From the NCBI GenBank assembly GCA_051453625.1, contig JBOZIK010000001.1:20436862-20474948 (forward strand): a stretch of DNA of 38,087 nt, given 5' to 3'. The notes below the pieces were generated by a model. That model was not told the origin of the DNA. It saw only the letters and a program-made list of their open reading frames with translations, and did not search any database. The translations under genes were made by a program, and so were the position numbers. Of this stretch, positions 1 to 10,835 are shown piece after piece (positions within the stretch are counted from its first letter, which is position 1; each line of letters begins with the position of its first letter). This DNA is from Welwitschia mirabilis (lineage: Eukaryota > Gnetophyta > Gnetopsida > Welwitschiales).

Positions 1-303
1 GTCTTCACCAAATACGCCCTCAATTATTAAGATGTGTGTAGGAATCTGTACCTCAAAATGCCTAAGATGTTTTCACCCTCAAGTATATACCCCCCTTAAG
101 GGGGAGTATGATGCAATGTTTGTGCCCTACTTATACCTAAAACTTAGTAAACTTTAGTTAATTACATTTATGCCTCCTTGCCGAGCTGGTTATGAAATCT
201 AAGTAGACCCTATTACTGTTCTTTTAGTCTTCACCAAATACGCCCTCAATTATTAAGATGTGTGTAGGAATCTGTACCTCAAAATGCCTAAGATGTTTTC
301 ACC
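1..303. repeat. 77-bp direct repeat flanking an LTR edge
   Basis: Bases 1-77 recur without visible change at 227-303, a spacing of 226 bases. Between the copies lie a 14-bp perfect palindrome (five C, TTAA, five G, at 91-104), a purine run and a TG-starting sequence. Two identical 77-mers so close together suggest a recent tandem duplication, or a segment shared by an LTR and the sequence next to it. The window edge hides what precedes copy 1, so the first copy may be longer. Confidence 0.8.
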
Positions 304-480
304 TAAGAGAGACGTGAGTCTTTATATGGCCCAATCTACATAGTTATGATAGTTAAAGATTGAATAATAAGCTTAGATGGTGGCATAGCCTAACGTAGGT
401 CAATGCCTACCTAAGGCTCCTTATGCTTGCCACCAGTCAAGACGTATTATTAGTTAAAATGTTATATGGTTAAGAAGTGG
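91..480 (+). mobile_element. Putative polypurine tract and start of a 3' LTR
   Basis: A purine-rich run (AAGGGGGAGTA, 98-108) is followed at once by TGATGCAATG, the arrangement expected at the junction between a retrotransposon's internal region and its 3' LTR: a polypurine tract that primes plus-strand synthesis, then an LTR starting with TG. No coding sequence is visible upstream because the window begins here, and I cannot place the LTR end or a matching 5' LTR. The family is undetermined. The call rests on the tract and TG start alone. Confidence 0.4.
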
Positions 481-1059
481 GTAATTTTTAATTTTAAATC
501 TTAAACAACATTAAACATGTGAGATAGTGGTGTTAAGTATAAGATCAAAGTAAATACTTAAACAAGAAAAGGAAAAGGATTTGGTTTTAGTAAAGTCAAG
601 TGACTTTTACATGACATCCTAATTTAACTTGATCTATTTAAATTACAATTAAAAGTAGGGTCTTAGTAAAAAAAAAAAAAAAATCAAGTAAAGCGGATTT
701 TGTTCTACATTCCAACTTCACTGAATACAAAATAATGAGATTAATGGGTTTACAATGATTAAAAATTGCCCAAAATCTCAAAAAGATTTTAAAAAAAAGC
801 TAAAAAATAAGCAAAATGTGGCATGTGCACACAAAGAGCTAAAATCTTAGCATAAAAGTATATGTGCACAAGTCCGACAAAATAGCAAACCAACAATGCT
901 AGGCATAAAATTCCATGTGCTCAACAAAGTGCATGTGCATAAAAAAGAAACAAAATTAAAAAAAAAAAGAATTTATGGAAATAGTGCCTTGCTTCCTTCT
1001 GTGCAAGGAAAGGTGAGGTTTTATGCGATCTAGGCCTCAACTGGGAGGCGAGTTTTATT
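481..1059. other. AT-rich intergenic stretch, nothing recognised
   Basis: Only AT-rich sequence with A-runs (15 A near 669-683, and 12 A near 957-968) and a short hairpin near 987-1008 (CCTTGC ... GCAAGG). I see no coding frame or recognisable element. Confidence 0.5.
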
Positions 1060-1239
1060 TCAGAGACCCTTAAAAAATGTAGCCGTGCTTAGAGCACATG
1101 CACTCTGGTAAGTGAAGCTTCGATTCCTTCGAAACCCTAGGAGCCCTAATGCATTCTTCATTACTACCCCTTTCAATTCCCAAGAATTTCTGGCGGAGTG
1201 GTCAGGGAAGGCAGCTTCTGGCATGAGCAGCGCGTTTTG

Positions 1240-1857
1240 TTGAAGTCCCGAAGATGGTAACGTGTTTTCCTCGTGTATTACGTAGCTCACTCAAGTTTTA
1301 ATGCAGTCCACTACTGTCGGCATTAATGGAGGAAGGGTCGCTGAGTTAGGCGACGCGCTGGTGAATGAGGCGATAGAAGTAGCACCGCTGATGTATAAAT
1401 GTGGCTCTTACTACAGTGGCAGAGTTAATGGCACCATCATTATCGCGAAGGCGGAGGTAAAGGGGCGTTGCTGCAATGGCGGAGGACGACAAGAGAAAAA
1501 AATGACTTTACGAGGGCATTGCGCTCCTACAGCAACCCGCCAGCTCTCAACATGGATTGGCGCTAAATTGAAGGGCTCTGTAAGACTTGTCTGTAGATTG
1601 CCGTGGACTGACATCCGCTCATTTTTTGATGTTATCGTGCCGCAGTAGTTTGACAATGTGTACTACAAGAATCTGGCGCACGGCATAGGCTGGTTGCACT
1701 CAGATCAAGTGTTATTTAGGGATCCGCATTCGCGTGGCCTCGTGCAGCGTTACGCCGGTGACTAGTCTGCGTTCTTTCACGACTTTGCCGCTGCGCTGGA
1801 CGAGCTCGATGCCGGTCGCATTAAGACTGGTTTCCAAGGCATGTGAGAGTAAGTGCT
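1240..1857 (+). pseudogene. Class III (secretory plant) peroxidase pseudogene
   Basis: The family comprises secreted haem enzymes of the plant cell wall and vacuole that oxidise phenolics with hydrogen peroxide. One reading frame from 1301 runs through the C-terminal half of the family. A block GSYYSGRVNGTI (about 1412-1447) resembles the substrate-channel region with the GR.DG motif. RSFFDVIVPQ is followed by FDNVYYKNL (1649-1675), then HSDQVLF (1697-1717), and the frame ends with an AFF..F and TGFQG tail near 1842. It is broken by in-frame TAG codons at 1646-1648 and again just before the SAFF block, and by stops right after TGFQG. The distal haem region with FFHDC is missing and the proximal-His block (GHTIGFSHC in the family) is reduced to something like GHC near 1516, so it cannot encode an active enzyme. 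Upstream, 1240-1330 has weak N-terminal similarity only. Base composition is clearly GC-richer than everything around it. No intron is evident in the surviving part. Confidence 0.8.
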
Positions 1858-2303
1858 ACTTCTGCCACAGCGAGCAATAGGACTTCGTTAGTAGCTTTCG
1901 CCTTCAAGTCGACTTCCTCTCTGGATGCTTCCAATGGACTTCTGCAATGAACATTCATAATAGCATACAGAACGGTGGAGAAAACTCCAAGAAAGAAGTC
2001 AGCAAATCACAAGGGCAAAAAAAAAAAAAAACACTAGAAATAGCAACCTTGAAAAACCATCTGAGCTAGATCCGAACTATTTTTTAGTGCAAAAAGAAAA
2101 AAAGAATTGAAAAACTGCGAATAGAAACTTTAGGCAAAAGAACCTTCATGAAAAATGACCCATAAAACCATAAAAACAATTGCAATATGGAGATCTAATA
2201 AATAGATCTAAAAAAAATGCAGAATAATCATATGTAAAGGCATGTAAAAGGTATGTGATCCTTAACAAACTTAGAAATTGTGATACCATATGCAAAAGCA
2301 GAA
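1858..2303. other. Sequence downstream of peroxidase remnant, with poly(A) run
   Basis: GC-richer sequence continues to about 1960 and could be 3' flank of the peroxidase. A run of 15 A at 2017-2031 lies about 175 bases after the last peroxidase codon and could be a retroposed tail, but many A-runs occur in this window. The rest is AT-rich with no recognised content. Confidence 0.35.
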
Positions 2304-2320
2304 GTTCTATGATACCAATC
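2304..2320 (-). promoter_or_regulatory. Possible copia primer-binding site
   Basis: On the minus strand the sequence reads ATTGGTATCATAGAAC. Ty1/copia elements prime reverse transcription with initiator Met-tRNA at a site starting TGGTATCAGAGC; the first eight bases match. If real, an LTR would lie just to the right. A minus-strand TATAAAAG sits about 100 bases further right, inside an 18-base inverted repeat (2406-2423), which would suit an LTR promoter. No matching gag or second LTR was found, and the match is short. Confidence 0.33.
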
Positions 2321-5300
2321 ACATAAACTACATAGCATGAAAGAGAGTTAGATATATTTTAAACAATACATATTTTAAATTTTTTGGTTATTTTGAATGA
2401 TGCAACTTGCTTTTATAAGCAAGTATACCTAACTAATTTCCACTAGATTTTTCATTTTTTGTTAGGGTAGTGTCATGCTGTGACTTATTAGTGCCTTAGC
2501 AGTTCTTAAGCTTTTCTTAAAAGAATTTAGATATTACTCACTTGTGTTAAATAATCACAAGATCAAATAAGAACTGAAGCTTTTTAGTTCTTTAATGATG
2601 AATCTCGTTTAAGGACACCAAATATTGCATGTTACATGCAACATGAAAAGATTCAAGATCTGAGAGAAAGACACTATTTGTTATAATAATAGGCATCTAT
2701 TTCTCATCAAGATTCATTATACTTAAAACTAGTTCATTAGAAACTTAATAGTATTAAAAAAGATTTCAATAGAAGCTCATTAGATACTTAATAGAAATCC
2801 ATGAGAAAGACGATTTTAAACTTCTTCTTATGCAACTTAAATGTTTGAAAAACTTCTTCAATTTATTAGAAATTTAGGTAGCATTTTGATATATTTAATA
2901 CACTTGCCAACCATTTTTATCATGTAATTCAATGACTATATAGAATGCAATGACTTAGGGCATTTACCTTCCATCCAATGTGGGGTATACTTTAATTACT
3001 TACATTCAATTTGAAATGAGAAGGGGTAATACATATTTACCCCTTTTATGTTAAACTTCTCATAATAGCTAGAGACCCTGAGTTTAATTTTAAACTAAAG
3101 CACCTAACCATTACAAAAATTGAGCTAAGATCACACACAACTATGCATTTTAACTTCAAATAAAAAATCAAGGACACATTGATTATCATGATTTAAAACA
3201 TGGAACTTAGAATTTGCATTTTAGGAGGTTAGGCAATTAATTCATCTTAGCCCCATACTTAGAATGTTCATCCCTTTAATTAGTAGGAGTTTCTAAAGAA
3301 ACATACTTTTAATTTTATAATAAGTCCTAAAAATTACAAGGGTTCTTTTTTCCTTATACATTTCACTTTAAGTTTTAGACTTTCTTTGTATTCATGAAAA
3401 GAACCTTAGAGGAGAAGTTTCCCCTCACAGTGGAAAGTAGATAGAATTAGATTTGATCAAATACCTATGAGGTAATGTGGACAAATATCTAAAAGAAGGC
3501 ACTTACTAGATGCCTACATTTTGGTAGTATTCTTTGGATAGTCTAGAACTTAATCTAGACCTAACATAAAACAAAGGAGTCTTAACGTAGGAAGAGGAAA
3601 ATAGAATATTAACGAGGACAAAAATGACAATTTTATAAAATGAAAAAGTAGTGAGAAATAAAAAAAGAAAGGAAAAATCTCTTAATCTGTGTTTCATTGG
3701 AATAGAGGAAACGAAAATCAAGATCTTGTAAAAGAGGAGGAATTAGTGATCTAAGAAAAACTACACATAATCCTGTCTATAATTAAATAAGTCTAGTATT
3801 CTAGACATAAGAATGACAAGCTTAAACATATTATTGTTCAATTTTAAGATTTAGAGGTCATATCTAAAGTTTGGAAACATTGTAGTCATTTAAGAGAATA
3901 CATAATATGGGTGAATGAAGATCTTAGAAATAAATAGCTTGTAAAAAGATTGGTGGAATGGAATAAAGTAAAATAAGTAAGATGAAATGGTTTTGTTGCT
4001 TTCTTGAATGCAAAATGTAATGCAATAATTATTTAAAAAACTGGAAAGGCAACGCATAAAATTTTTCTACTATAAATTTTTAAATATTGATGGATGTATA
4101 CTAAATATAGTTAAATATTTGAAATAGTTTTCTTTCTTTTAATTCTTTGGCATTTTCAGTTTGTGAAAACTTGAGAGCACGAAGATTATCCAACTTTTAA
4201 TAGTTCTAGATTTCCTGGTATTTCCCTTTTCAAATAAAATAAAACAATGAATAGAAAGATCATCTCAAGGTTTGGCTATTTTGATTTCTAGTGATTTTGA
4301 AAATCAAGTCCAAGTGGAAAAGGAAGGTGAATATAGGAAATATGTATGACTTACGATTACACAACAAGATTTAGTTTTATTTTTAGCCTTTTGTTATTTT
4401 GCTCCATATGAATTCACACTCTATGATTTAAAAGGTCTATTATGGGATTATCCATTTTAATATTTTAGTGTAGATATTTGTAGTTTTTTACAAGAAAGAA
4501 AAGTTTTTTTCTATTATGATTTCAATGCTAAAATTGATAATAGACAAATTTCATTTTTTAGCTAGGATTTGTAAGGCCATTTAAATGAAAAACAAGATCA
4601 TGAATGGAAAAGATTATCAAATGATAGTAATATCAATTACAAAGATAAAAAACTTTTATTAAGAAAGCAATAATTAGATTTTATTATTGTAAATGGAGTC
4701 AATAAGTTTCCAGTTTCAAAAAATTTACTTTTTTAGGTCTATAATGTTCATTAAGTATAAGTTTGTTAATTACTAATTTTGAAAGTTTTTTAAGAATTGG
4801 AGGCTTTAATGTAGTGCTAGAGCTAATTAAATCATGTTACCATTTCTTATCCTTTAGGGTTTCAGTTTAGTATCTACATTCTTGATGTAGCAGAAAAAAT
4901 CTTTTTTTTTTAGTCGATAAATGAAGAAAAGCTAAATTTCCAATCTAAAATCTAGAAAAGATGGAATTCTTCTAAAATCTAGCAGATGAATATTTAACTT
5001 AATATTTTCTTAATCATTTTGATAATAATGTTTAAAAAGTAGATAGAAGCCTTAGCCATGAAAGAAGGCAAGATTATAGAAAAGGATAATAGGCCCATAG
5101 CAAAATCACAACCATGATAATTTTGGCTTTTCCTTTTTTTAATTAATCTCTGATACAAACATTATGTAATTAAAAATACAAACTACTATTTTGTATGTGT
5201 ACTATTTATCATCATGCTTTATTTATAAGATGTGAACTATTTACACACTTTATGATATGACTATCTATTTGCTGAGTCAATAAAGATCTTATGTCACATA

Positions 5301-5470
5301 GCATGTAATGTCTACATGTTTGACTTTCTCACAACTCATATTTTACTATGATCATTTTTGTTAAGTTTAAATTGTATTAATGATATGAGTGATTCTCTCC
5401 TTTCTTGCGAGTGATTTTATTTAATGTTTGATGTTGTATTATTATCCCTTTACATACATTTTTGTTTAAA
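2321..5470. other. Long AT-rich stretch without recognised genes
   Basis: About 3.1 kb of AT-rich DNA. I read both strands and found no protein motif I can name. If the gypsy remnant just to the right (minus strand) was once complete, its reverse transcriptase and integrase should lie here; I see no convincing catalytic motif, so that part is either deleted or too decayed. The only sizeable open frame, about 3506-3721 minus, has no recognisable features. Confidence 0.5.
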
Positions 5471-5722
5471 TTTTTAAAATTTAATACCAATGTTGCTTCT
5501 TGTAGGGAAACTTTAATAACATAATTGTTGTCGAGAAGTTTGATTTTCTAATGGGCAATAGAATTAACCACTTTATTTTGAATAATCCAAGGTAATGAGG
5601 AAAGGGTAACAAAAAATTTAGAGGTCTTTCTATGTTTTTAATTAGAATGAATAACTAGATGACATATAACCATTTCTTTTTCATTACTATGAAAACTTTT
5701 AATTATGATAATTTCTATGACA

Positions 5723-6052
5723 TTAGTTTAATCCTCCAAGTCTAGTTTTGTTGAAGTATTTCCTTATGATAACATTTAACTCTTCTCTTCTGTCACTAAG
5801 AACCCTTTCAATGGTAAATCCATTGAATTTTGTAATTATGAATAAAGGATTTTCAATTTTTTTTTTTTTTACTAAGATGTCTTTAATTTCTAAGTTAGAG
5901 AATTGGTTGTTTTCTCCATCGTAATTTATAATTAAGATCAATTCACTAAATCTCTTAAAATATTTTAAAAAAAGTATACTAATAATATCTTCATTTATAT
6001 AGCAAGAAATATGGATGACATTTTTCTTATGAAACTTTGAGGCTTTGCTCAA
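5723..6052 (-). pseudogene. Gypsy protease-like open fragment (109 codons)
   Basis: The longest surviving open frame of the minus-strand gypsy remnant. Residues about 60-100 (NPLFIITKFNGFTIERVLSD...) resemble the start of the retropepsin domain, where a beta-hairpin leads into the catalytic Asp. The Asp is kept (LSD), but the following residues that complete the active site are changed to RREE. The first half is Ile/Lys-rich linker. The ATG at 6052 is incidental. It would have cleaved the Gag-Pol polyprotein; this copy is dead. Confidence 0.5.
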
Positions 6053-6390
6053 GCCACATCAAAAATTCATTTTCTAATGAATGATTTCTCTATTGTATCC
6101 TAGACATATGGAATGCAACAATTGTATAAGATTCATTTCTCAGAATAGAATTGTTAACAATTCTATTTTCTAATTAGTATTTTTTGGTAATGGATTTTTA
6201 GATATTTTTAGTATTCTATTAGACAATGCCATATTGTTGTTAAGATTGCATTTACAAGTATCTCTTATAAACCTTATAAAATGTGTCTCAATGTATGAAA
6301 TATTTTATTAATGTTTTATTCTACTCTATGATACTAATAAATCTAGTCTTTTTTAATCCAATAGTAGATAAAACTCACCCCTAAGAGATT

Positions 6391-6692
6391 CAAATATCAA
6401 TGTTGTACTTGGTGTGCTTGTCTATTTTGGAAAGAGAGTGTGTGAGAGTTGTATAATCTTGTTGGTTTTGCAGTATTAGGATTCGATTATTNNNNNNNNN
6501 NNNNNNNNNNNNNNNNNNNNNNNNNNNNNNNNNNNNNNNNNNNNNNNNNNNNNNNNNNNNNNNNNNNNNNNNNNNNNNNNNNNNNNNNNNNCAAATATCA
6601 ATGTTGTACTTGGTGTGCTTGTCTATTTTGGAAAGAGAGTGTGCGAGAGTTGTATAATCTTGTTGGTTTTGCAGTATTAGGATTCGATTATT
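6391..6692. repeat. 101-bp duplicate on both sides of a gap
   Basis: Bases 6391-6491, ending exactly at the gap, match bases 6592-6692, starting exactly after it, with one difference (GTGTGTGAG against GTGTGCGAG). Two copies abutting an N run from opposite sides are typical of overlapping contig ends that were not merged. Confidence 0.9.
6492..6591. other. Assembly gap, 100 N
   Basis: Exactly 100 N, the usual placeholder for unknown length. Open frames running through it are artefacts. Confidence 0.98.
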
Positions 6693-7544
6693 TTTTAGGT
6701 ATAAGTTTTACTACTCCATTAGCTAGTAGAAATTTTAATATTTTATAAAGGGAAGCATCTAATCTAAAGAACTTTCTTGTTAGGTTTTTATTTTTAATAT
6801 AGAAAAGTTTGAATCAACATTAGAATTCTTTTCTTCATCTTCTATAAGAGGAAAATTAGTTACAACAGATTTTACATTATAATTTTACCCTAATATTAAT
6901 ATTGTTTTTGTGTTTTTTTGAGATTTCTTATCCTCTTGTGATTTGAATTTATTACTTGTTTTATTTTCCTCTATGTTTTTCCCAATAGCAACTCTGTCTT
7001 TTCCTACTATTCCAATTATTTTTGAAGGACCTACATTTTAATTAAAATTATTGAACTTTCATATTATTATATTTTAAAAATAAATAAAATGTATGATTTA
7101 TGGACTAGACATATCTCTATGAGAAATATCATATTTAAGTTGCAAGATTATAATTTCCATTTTTGTGCATAATGTGTTACATCTGTGTTCCACTTTCAAA
7201 CATTCTAAAGATATGTGATGTGCAATGTTAATAGTGTATTATTTTAAAAATACTTAAGATAGTTATTTTATGATCCTTATTGAGTGAGTGAAAATCTCAT
7301 GGTATCATTCTATCACATATTTACATAAAGAATGTTAGAAAAGATGACATGTAGTGTTGGAATCAATTCTAGATGAGTTGCATGTGTGTTTGAAATTTCT
7401 GATATGCACTTTTAGATCTTTGACACCTATGAATTGTTTAAAATTTGGAATTCTAATAAGTATTAATTTCTTAAATGGAACTAATGGGTGTAATCTTTAT
7501 CTTATTATAGGATATAACTTGTTTGATGGCATATTGTAGTGATT

Positions 7545-8780
7545 GAACCATTTTAACAAGGTTATCTAAAGTGATTACTTCTTCTTTTCATTTTATTAGC
7601 TTTATATAATAGCTTTTAACTATTTGTTTATTTTTTTAATTATTATCACTTGGATTTACTAGAAATATTTAATCTTATATAAGACTATTAAAAACATTAG
7701 AATGTTTTGAAACAAAACCTTTGAGATAATGGTATATTCAAGTGTGTTATTCATTTAAATCTTCTTTATTATTACTATTATTTATTGTCTCATTGTCAAA
7801 TAAGCTGCATGTATAGCTGAGGTCCTAGAGAACTTATTATGGATTTAGATTCTTTTTTATTATGTAATAAGAGTAATGAATTCCCTAGCACCATATGCTT
7901 TGTTGGCTTTAGTCCAGTCACCCATGCTAGCAAAAGAAGGGACACAACTTAGGTTGAACATTATGCTACTTAATGGTTAAGTTAAGATCTCGGTTTCTAA
8001 TTCTTACTTAGTGGAGGATGTTATATTAACTATATAAGATGCAAGATGCTCTGGATCTTCCCTTCATGGTAAGAAATACTATATTGGATGGACCTAGTGC
8101 TTGATGCTCTATGAAGGGTTCCCTTGATATTTCTTGTTAGCCCCTCCTGATGCTCTTTAGTTTCTTCTTTAACCTAACTTTGTTGACTACTATGTACTAA
8201 GCTTAGAAGATGGGAGTTATGTGGGTATTATGAAGGGACTTCTTTTAATCATTCATAGTAGTTCATCTTATCTTTCTTCTCTTAGCTAATAATTCTTCTT
8301 TTACTTCATTCTTGAAATTCTTATTTTAAAATAATTTCATTTACTATTATTATCATTTTTCATTAAGCATTTTCTGTTTTGAATGGATGAAAAATATATA
8401 AAAACTCGTGTAAATCCCACTAGACATGTTAAGAAACTATTAAAGCAAATATCTTATTTTTGCTTATATTTTACTTGTTTCTATGATTTCTAAAAATGAA
8501 AATGTTAATTTAAACTAGAAAGAAGTAGAATATTTACACTATTTAATAGTATTTAAAAATTAAATTATGTCCTTTATTTTTAAAAGATTTTTAAGAATAA
8601 AATATACAAATATTGTAATTTCTAATTATGACTTAAAGAGTTTTAAAAAAGAACTCTTTTATTGAAGAAATTAAAAAGAGGATTTTTTTTAAAAAAAATT
8701 GAGAGAAAATTTTAAAGAAAGAAATTAAATCATTTTCAAAAGAATGCATATCCTTATTACTTCTATAAAAGAACTAATAT
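7545..8780. other. AT-rich stretch, nothing firm
   Basis: This lies upstream of the minus-strand gypsy gag, so it may hold that element's 5' leader or LTR, but I could not identify a primer-binding site or LTR ends. Around 8040-8150 there is slightly GC-richer sequence with related short words (GATGCTCT occurs three times), without a recognised identity. Confidence 0.4.
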
Positions 8781-8962
8781 TTGACATGGAAATACTTGAT
8801 CTGAAAAGTAAAACGAATATTTCTAAGTATTTGTGAGTGGAGATAGATCAAAGTAATTTGTTAAAGTCAATTTGACATGGAAATACTTGATCTAAAAAGT
8901 AAAATGAATATTTTTAAGTATTTGTGAGTGGAGATAGATAAAAGTAATTTGTTAAAGTTAAT
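8781..8962. repeat. Tandem duplication, 2 x 91 bp
   Basis: Copy 1 is 8781-8871 and copy 2 is 8872-8962. They differ at about five or six positions, nearly all G-to-A or C-to-T in copy 2 (for example CTGAAAAG to CTAAAAAG, AAACGAAT to AAATGAAT). No coding content is recognised. Confidence 0.85.
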
Positions 8963-9825
8963 TTGATGTAGTGAAAATTCATCTTCAAAGGCTAAAACGT
9001 GCTATACGTATGTACTAGACATAGAATAGAGCCTTAGTTCTCTTTCTTTCTTTGCTAATGTTGATGATGAAATGGCTTTGAAACTCCTTTTATTTTTTCT
9101 TCTTATTTCTCTTTTTTAATTTTTATGTTATATATCCTTGAAGATTCAAGAAATGTTATATTTATCACATGAACATCTTAACTAACACTAACTAATAATG
9201 GGGTGGTAGAATATCCAAGATTCTTCTCTGACTAACTAACATTTCAATGTCAAATTCAATAATTACACTAAAATTTGATAATCAATTAGGGACTTCAATA
9301 ATTATACTACAACTTTAATAATTAGACTTACTTTAAGAAATTTTAACTTCGATAAATGATTAAAATACTCAAAATAACTCTCTTAACATTTTTTGTTCTA
9401 ATTTGGCTTTTTTCTTATTCAAACATCTAAATCTGCACTTAACATTTGAATAATATAGTGGAGACTTAATAATTAGAACTAGGTTCTAAAAACTGTTAGT
9501 CTAAATTTTTAGAACTAGAGAATTTATGTCTTAACATACTTATATGCATGAGAATCAAACTTAAATATGGTAGACACATTATTATAAGCCTTACATTTAA
9601 AATTTATAAGATGAATCAAAGATATAAAATCTTCACTTCATAATATTTTTGAAAGTTTACCTTCATGAGTTAAATGTGATGATCTATTTATCATGCACAT
9701 AGTTGTATTTCCCACTCCCTATCCATAGCTTTTTGGGAATTCTTGGTTTAGATATTATAATTTTGACACTTTTTCATTATGAATCTATTATGTCTTTGTA
9801 TAATCTCATTTTACTAGGGTGTATT
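8963..9825. other. AT-rich stretch beside copia integrase remnant
   Basis: If the minus-strand copia element to the right continued, the rest of integrase and the reverse transcriptase would fall here. I could not identify the copia SLYGLKQ or YVDD motifs, so I make no call beyond position. Confidence 0.4.
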
Positions 9826-9829
9826 ATGA

Positions 9830-10800
9830 ACTATTTTTTTAATGAATGATTTTTGCTTACCTACAAACTTTCTTAAATTTCAATGAATGAAACTTAGTAC
9901 CATTATCAATTAGTAAATCTTTTTTTCCACATCGTTCTTAATTTTAATTTAAAATTAAATAATTTAAATACATCAAGGGCTAATTTTTTAAGATTAAAAA
10001 ATGTAACAAAATTTTTCTACTATGGTGATAACAAAAGCAATAAAAGATGAAACACCATCCATAGAAATAGATTTGATTAGTATAGTTAAATCATAATTGA
10101 ACAAATTTAAAACATATGATTTTCATGCTAAAAATTTCTTCTCAAGTTTATACTACTATTCTTACTTAGTTTACAATTAGAACAAACATCAAAAGATGTG
10201 CATGTTATCTTGTTGAAGGTATTCTTTAACTAAAATGTTTCAATAGGTTTTTTCTTAGATGTTTGAAGTTGCAATTTCAAAAAGCTTCACTATTTTCCTA
10301 TGCCACTACAAAATTCCCATCTAATATTAAAGTGTATATGGATTCCTCTTTCTTAGTGCAAAGCAGCATCATTACTCTTTTGAACATATGTGAGTTGCTA
10401 CTTCCAAATGTAACTATATAGCTATCTTTATCAAACTGAATAAGAAAGATAAGATTCTTTATCACTATAAAGATATGTTTGATATTTGCAAAGTTAAGAT
10501 TTATTTATGTATACAACCTAGCTTTACAAATCTAATTTCTTGTATCTTGTGATTATAGTAATCTTTGTAATAAATAACATGATTAAAGAATACCTTATAT
10601 GTATGAATAGTTTTTTAAGTGTCTATACATGCTAAGAATCATTAGCATCCAAAATTCAAGCATCATGAGAGGTATATTAGAAGAATAAAACTCTATTTAT
10701 GTAAGTAATTAAAGTGATTTTATCCTCTTCATCATTTTGGTTCAATTAGCTAGAGCACTTTTTATTCTTATTTTTGATTCCTTAGTTCTTATTTTTTAAA
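9830..10800 (-). mobile_element. Ty1/copia pol remnant: protease end to integrase
   Basis: Minus-strand blocks occur in copia order. Near 10680-10640 a segment resembles the start of the protease region (AWILDSG in the family; here ILDANDS). Near 10270-10170 there is a GAG-pre-integrase/HHCC block (NFKHLRKK ... CTSFDVCSNCKLSKN), which keeps the paired cysteines of the integrase zinc-binding domain. Near 10080-9990 the core domain start is recognisable with a frameshift (SISMDGVSSFIAFV). At 9893-9910 IDNGTK matches the conserved SDNGTEF around the second catalytic Asp. Several stops and at least one frameshift separate the blocks. Its gag side would lie where the LINE now begins (10827), so the LINE may have inserted into it or beside it. 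Confidence 0.62.
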
Positions 10801-10826
10801 TTTTAGTAATCCTTATTGATGTAGCC

Positions 10827-10835
10827 TTTTTTTTT
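10827..10835 (-). other. LINE 3' terminal A-run
   Basis: Nine T on the plus strand, that is a poly(A) tail on the element's strand, directly after the TTATTTTTTG-type end. It marks the 3' boundary of the LINE. The plus-strand flank ending ...GATGTAGCC would carry the target-site duplication; no matching copy was found near 16850-17250. Confidence 0.6.

Larger units (their letters stand above)
5480..7540 (-). mobile_element. Decayed Ty3/gypsy retrotransposon, gag to protease part
   Basis: Three blocks occur in family order on the minus strand. The first is a Retrotrans_gag-like domain (about 7500-7090): a segment like IPNFKQFIGVKDLKVHI, then a helix-rich stretch with family-typical Trp and Gln positions now mostly stops. 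The second is a linker resembling the region before the zinc-finger-like CAYH block in Tat-type elements (about 6780-6650; reads FFRLDASLYKILKFLL...). The third is a protease-like region (about 6052-5720; reads RVLSDRREELNV where the family has RVLVDNGSALNV, so the catalytic D-N/S-G triad is damaged), followed by a SLPWIIQNKVV block (about 5630-5530) like the conserved GRPWIH segment. No reverse transcriptase, LTR or primer site was identified. A 100-N gap interrupts the linker. Not functional. Confidence 0.62.

Noticed and set aside
1060-1290. Minus-strand 76-codon frame in the GC-rich island
   Set aside because: No recognisable motif; the plus strand carries peroxidase similarity next to it.
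2321-5470. Possible reverse transcriptase/integrase of the minus-strand gypsy element
   Set aside because: Expected from element order, but no DD-containing or DNA-binding motif could be read on the minus strand.
6449-6748. Plus-strand open frame spanning the first gap
   Set aside because: It runs through 100 N and the duplicated contig end; the real coding similarity is on the minus strand (gypsy linker).
7354-7539. Plus-strand 61-codon frame
   Set aside because: Opposite strand of the gypsy gag domain; no motif of its own.
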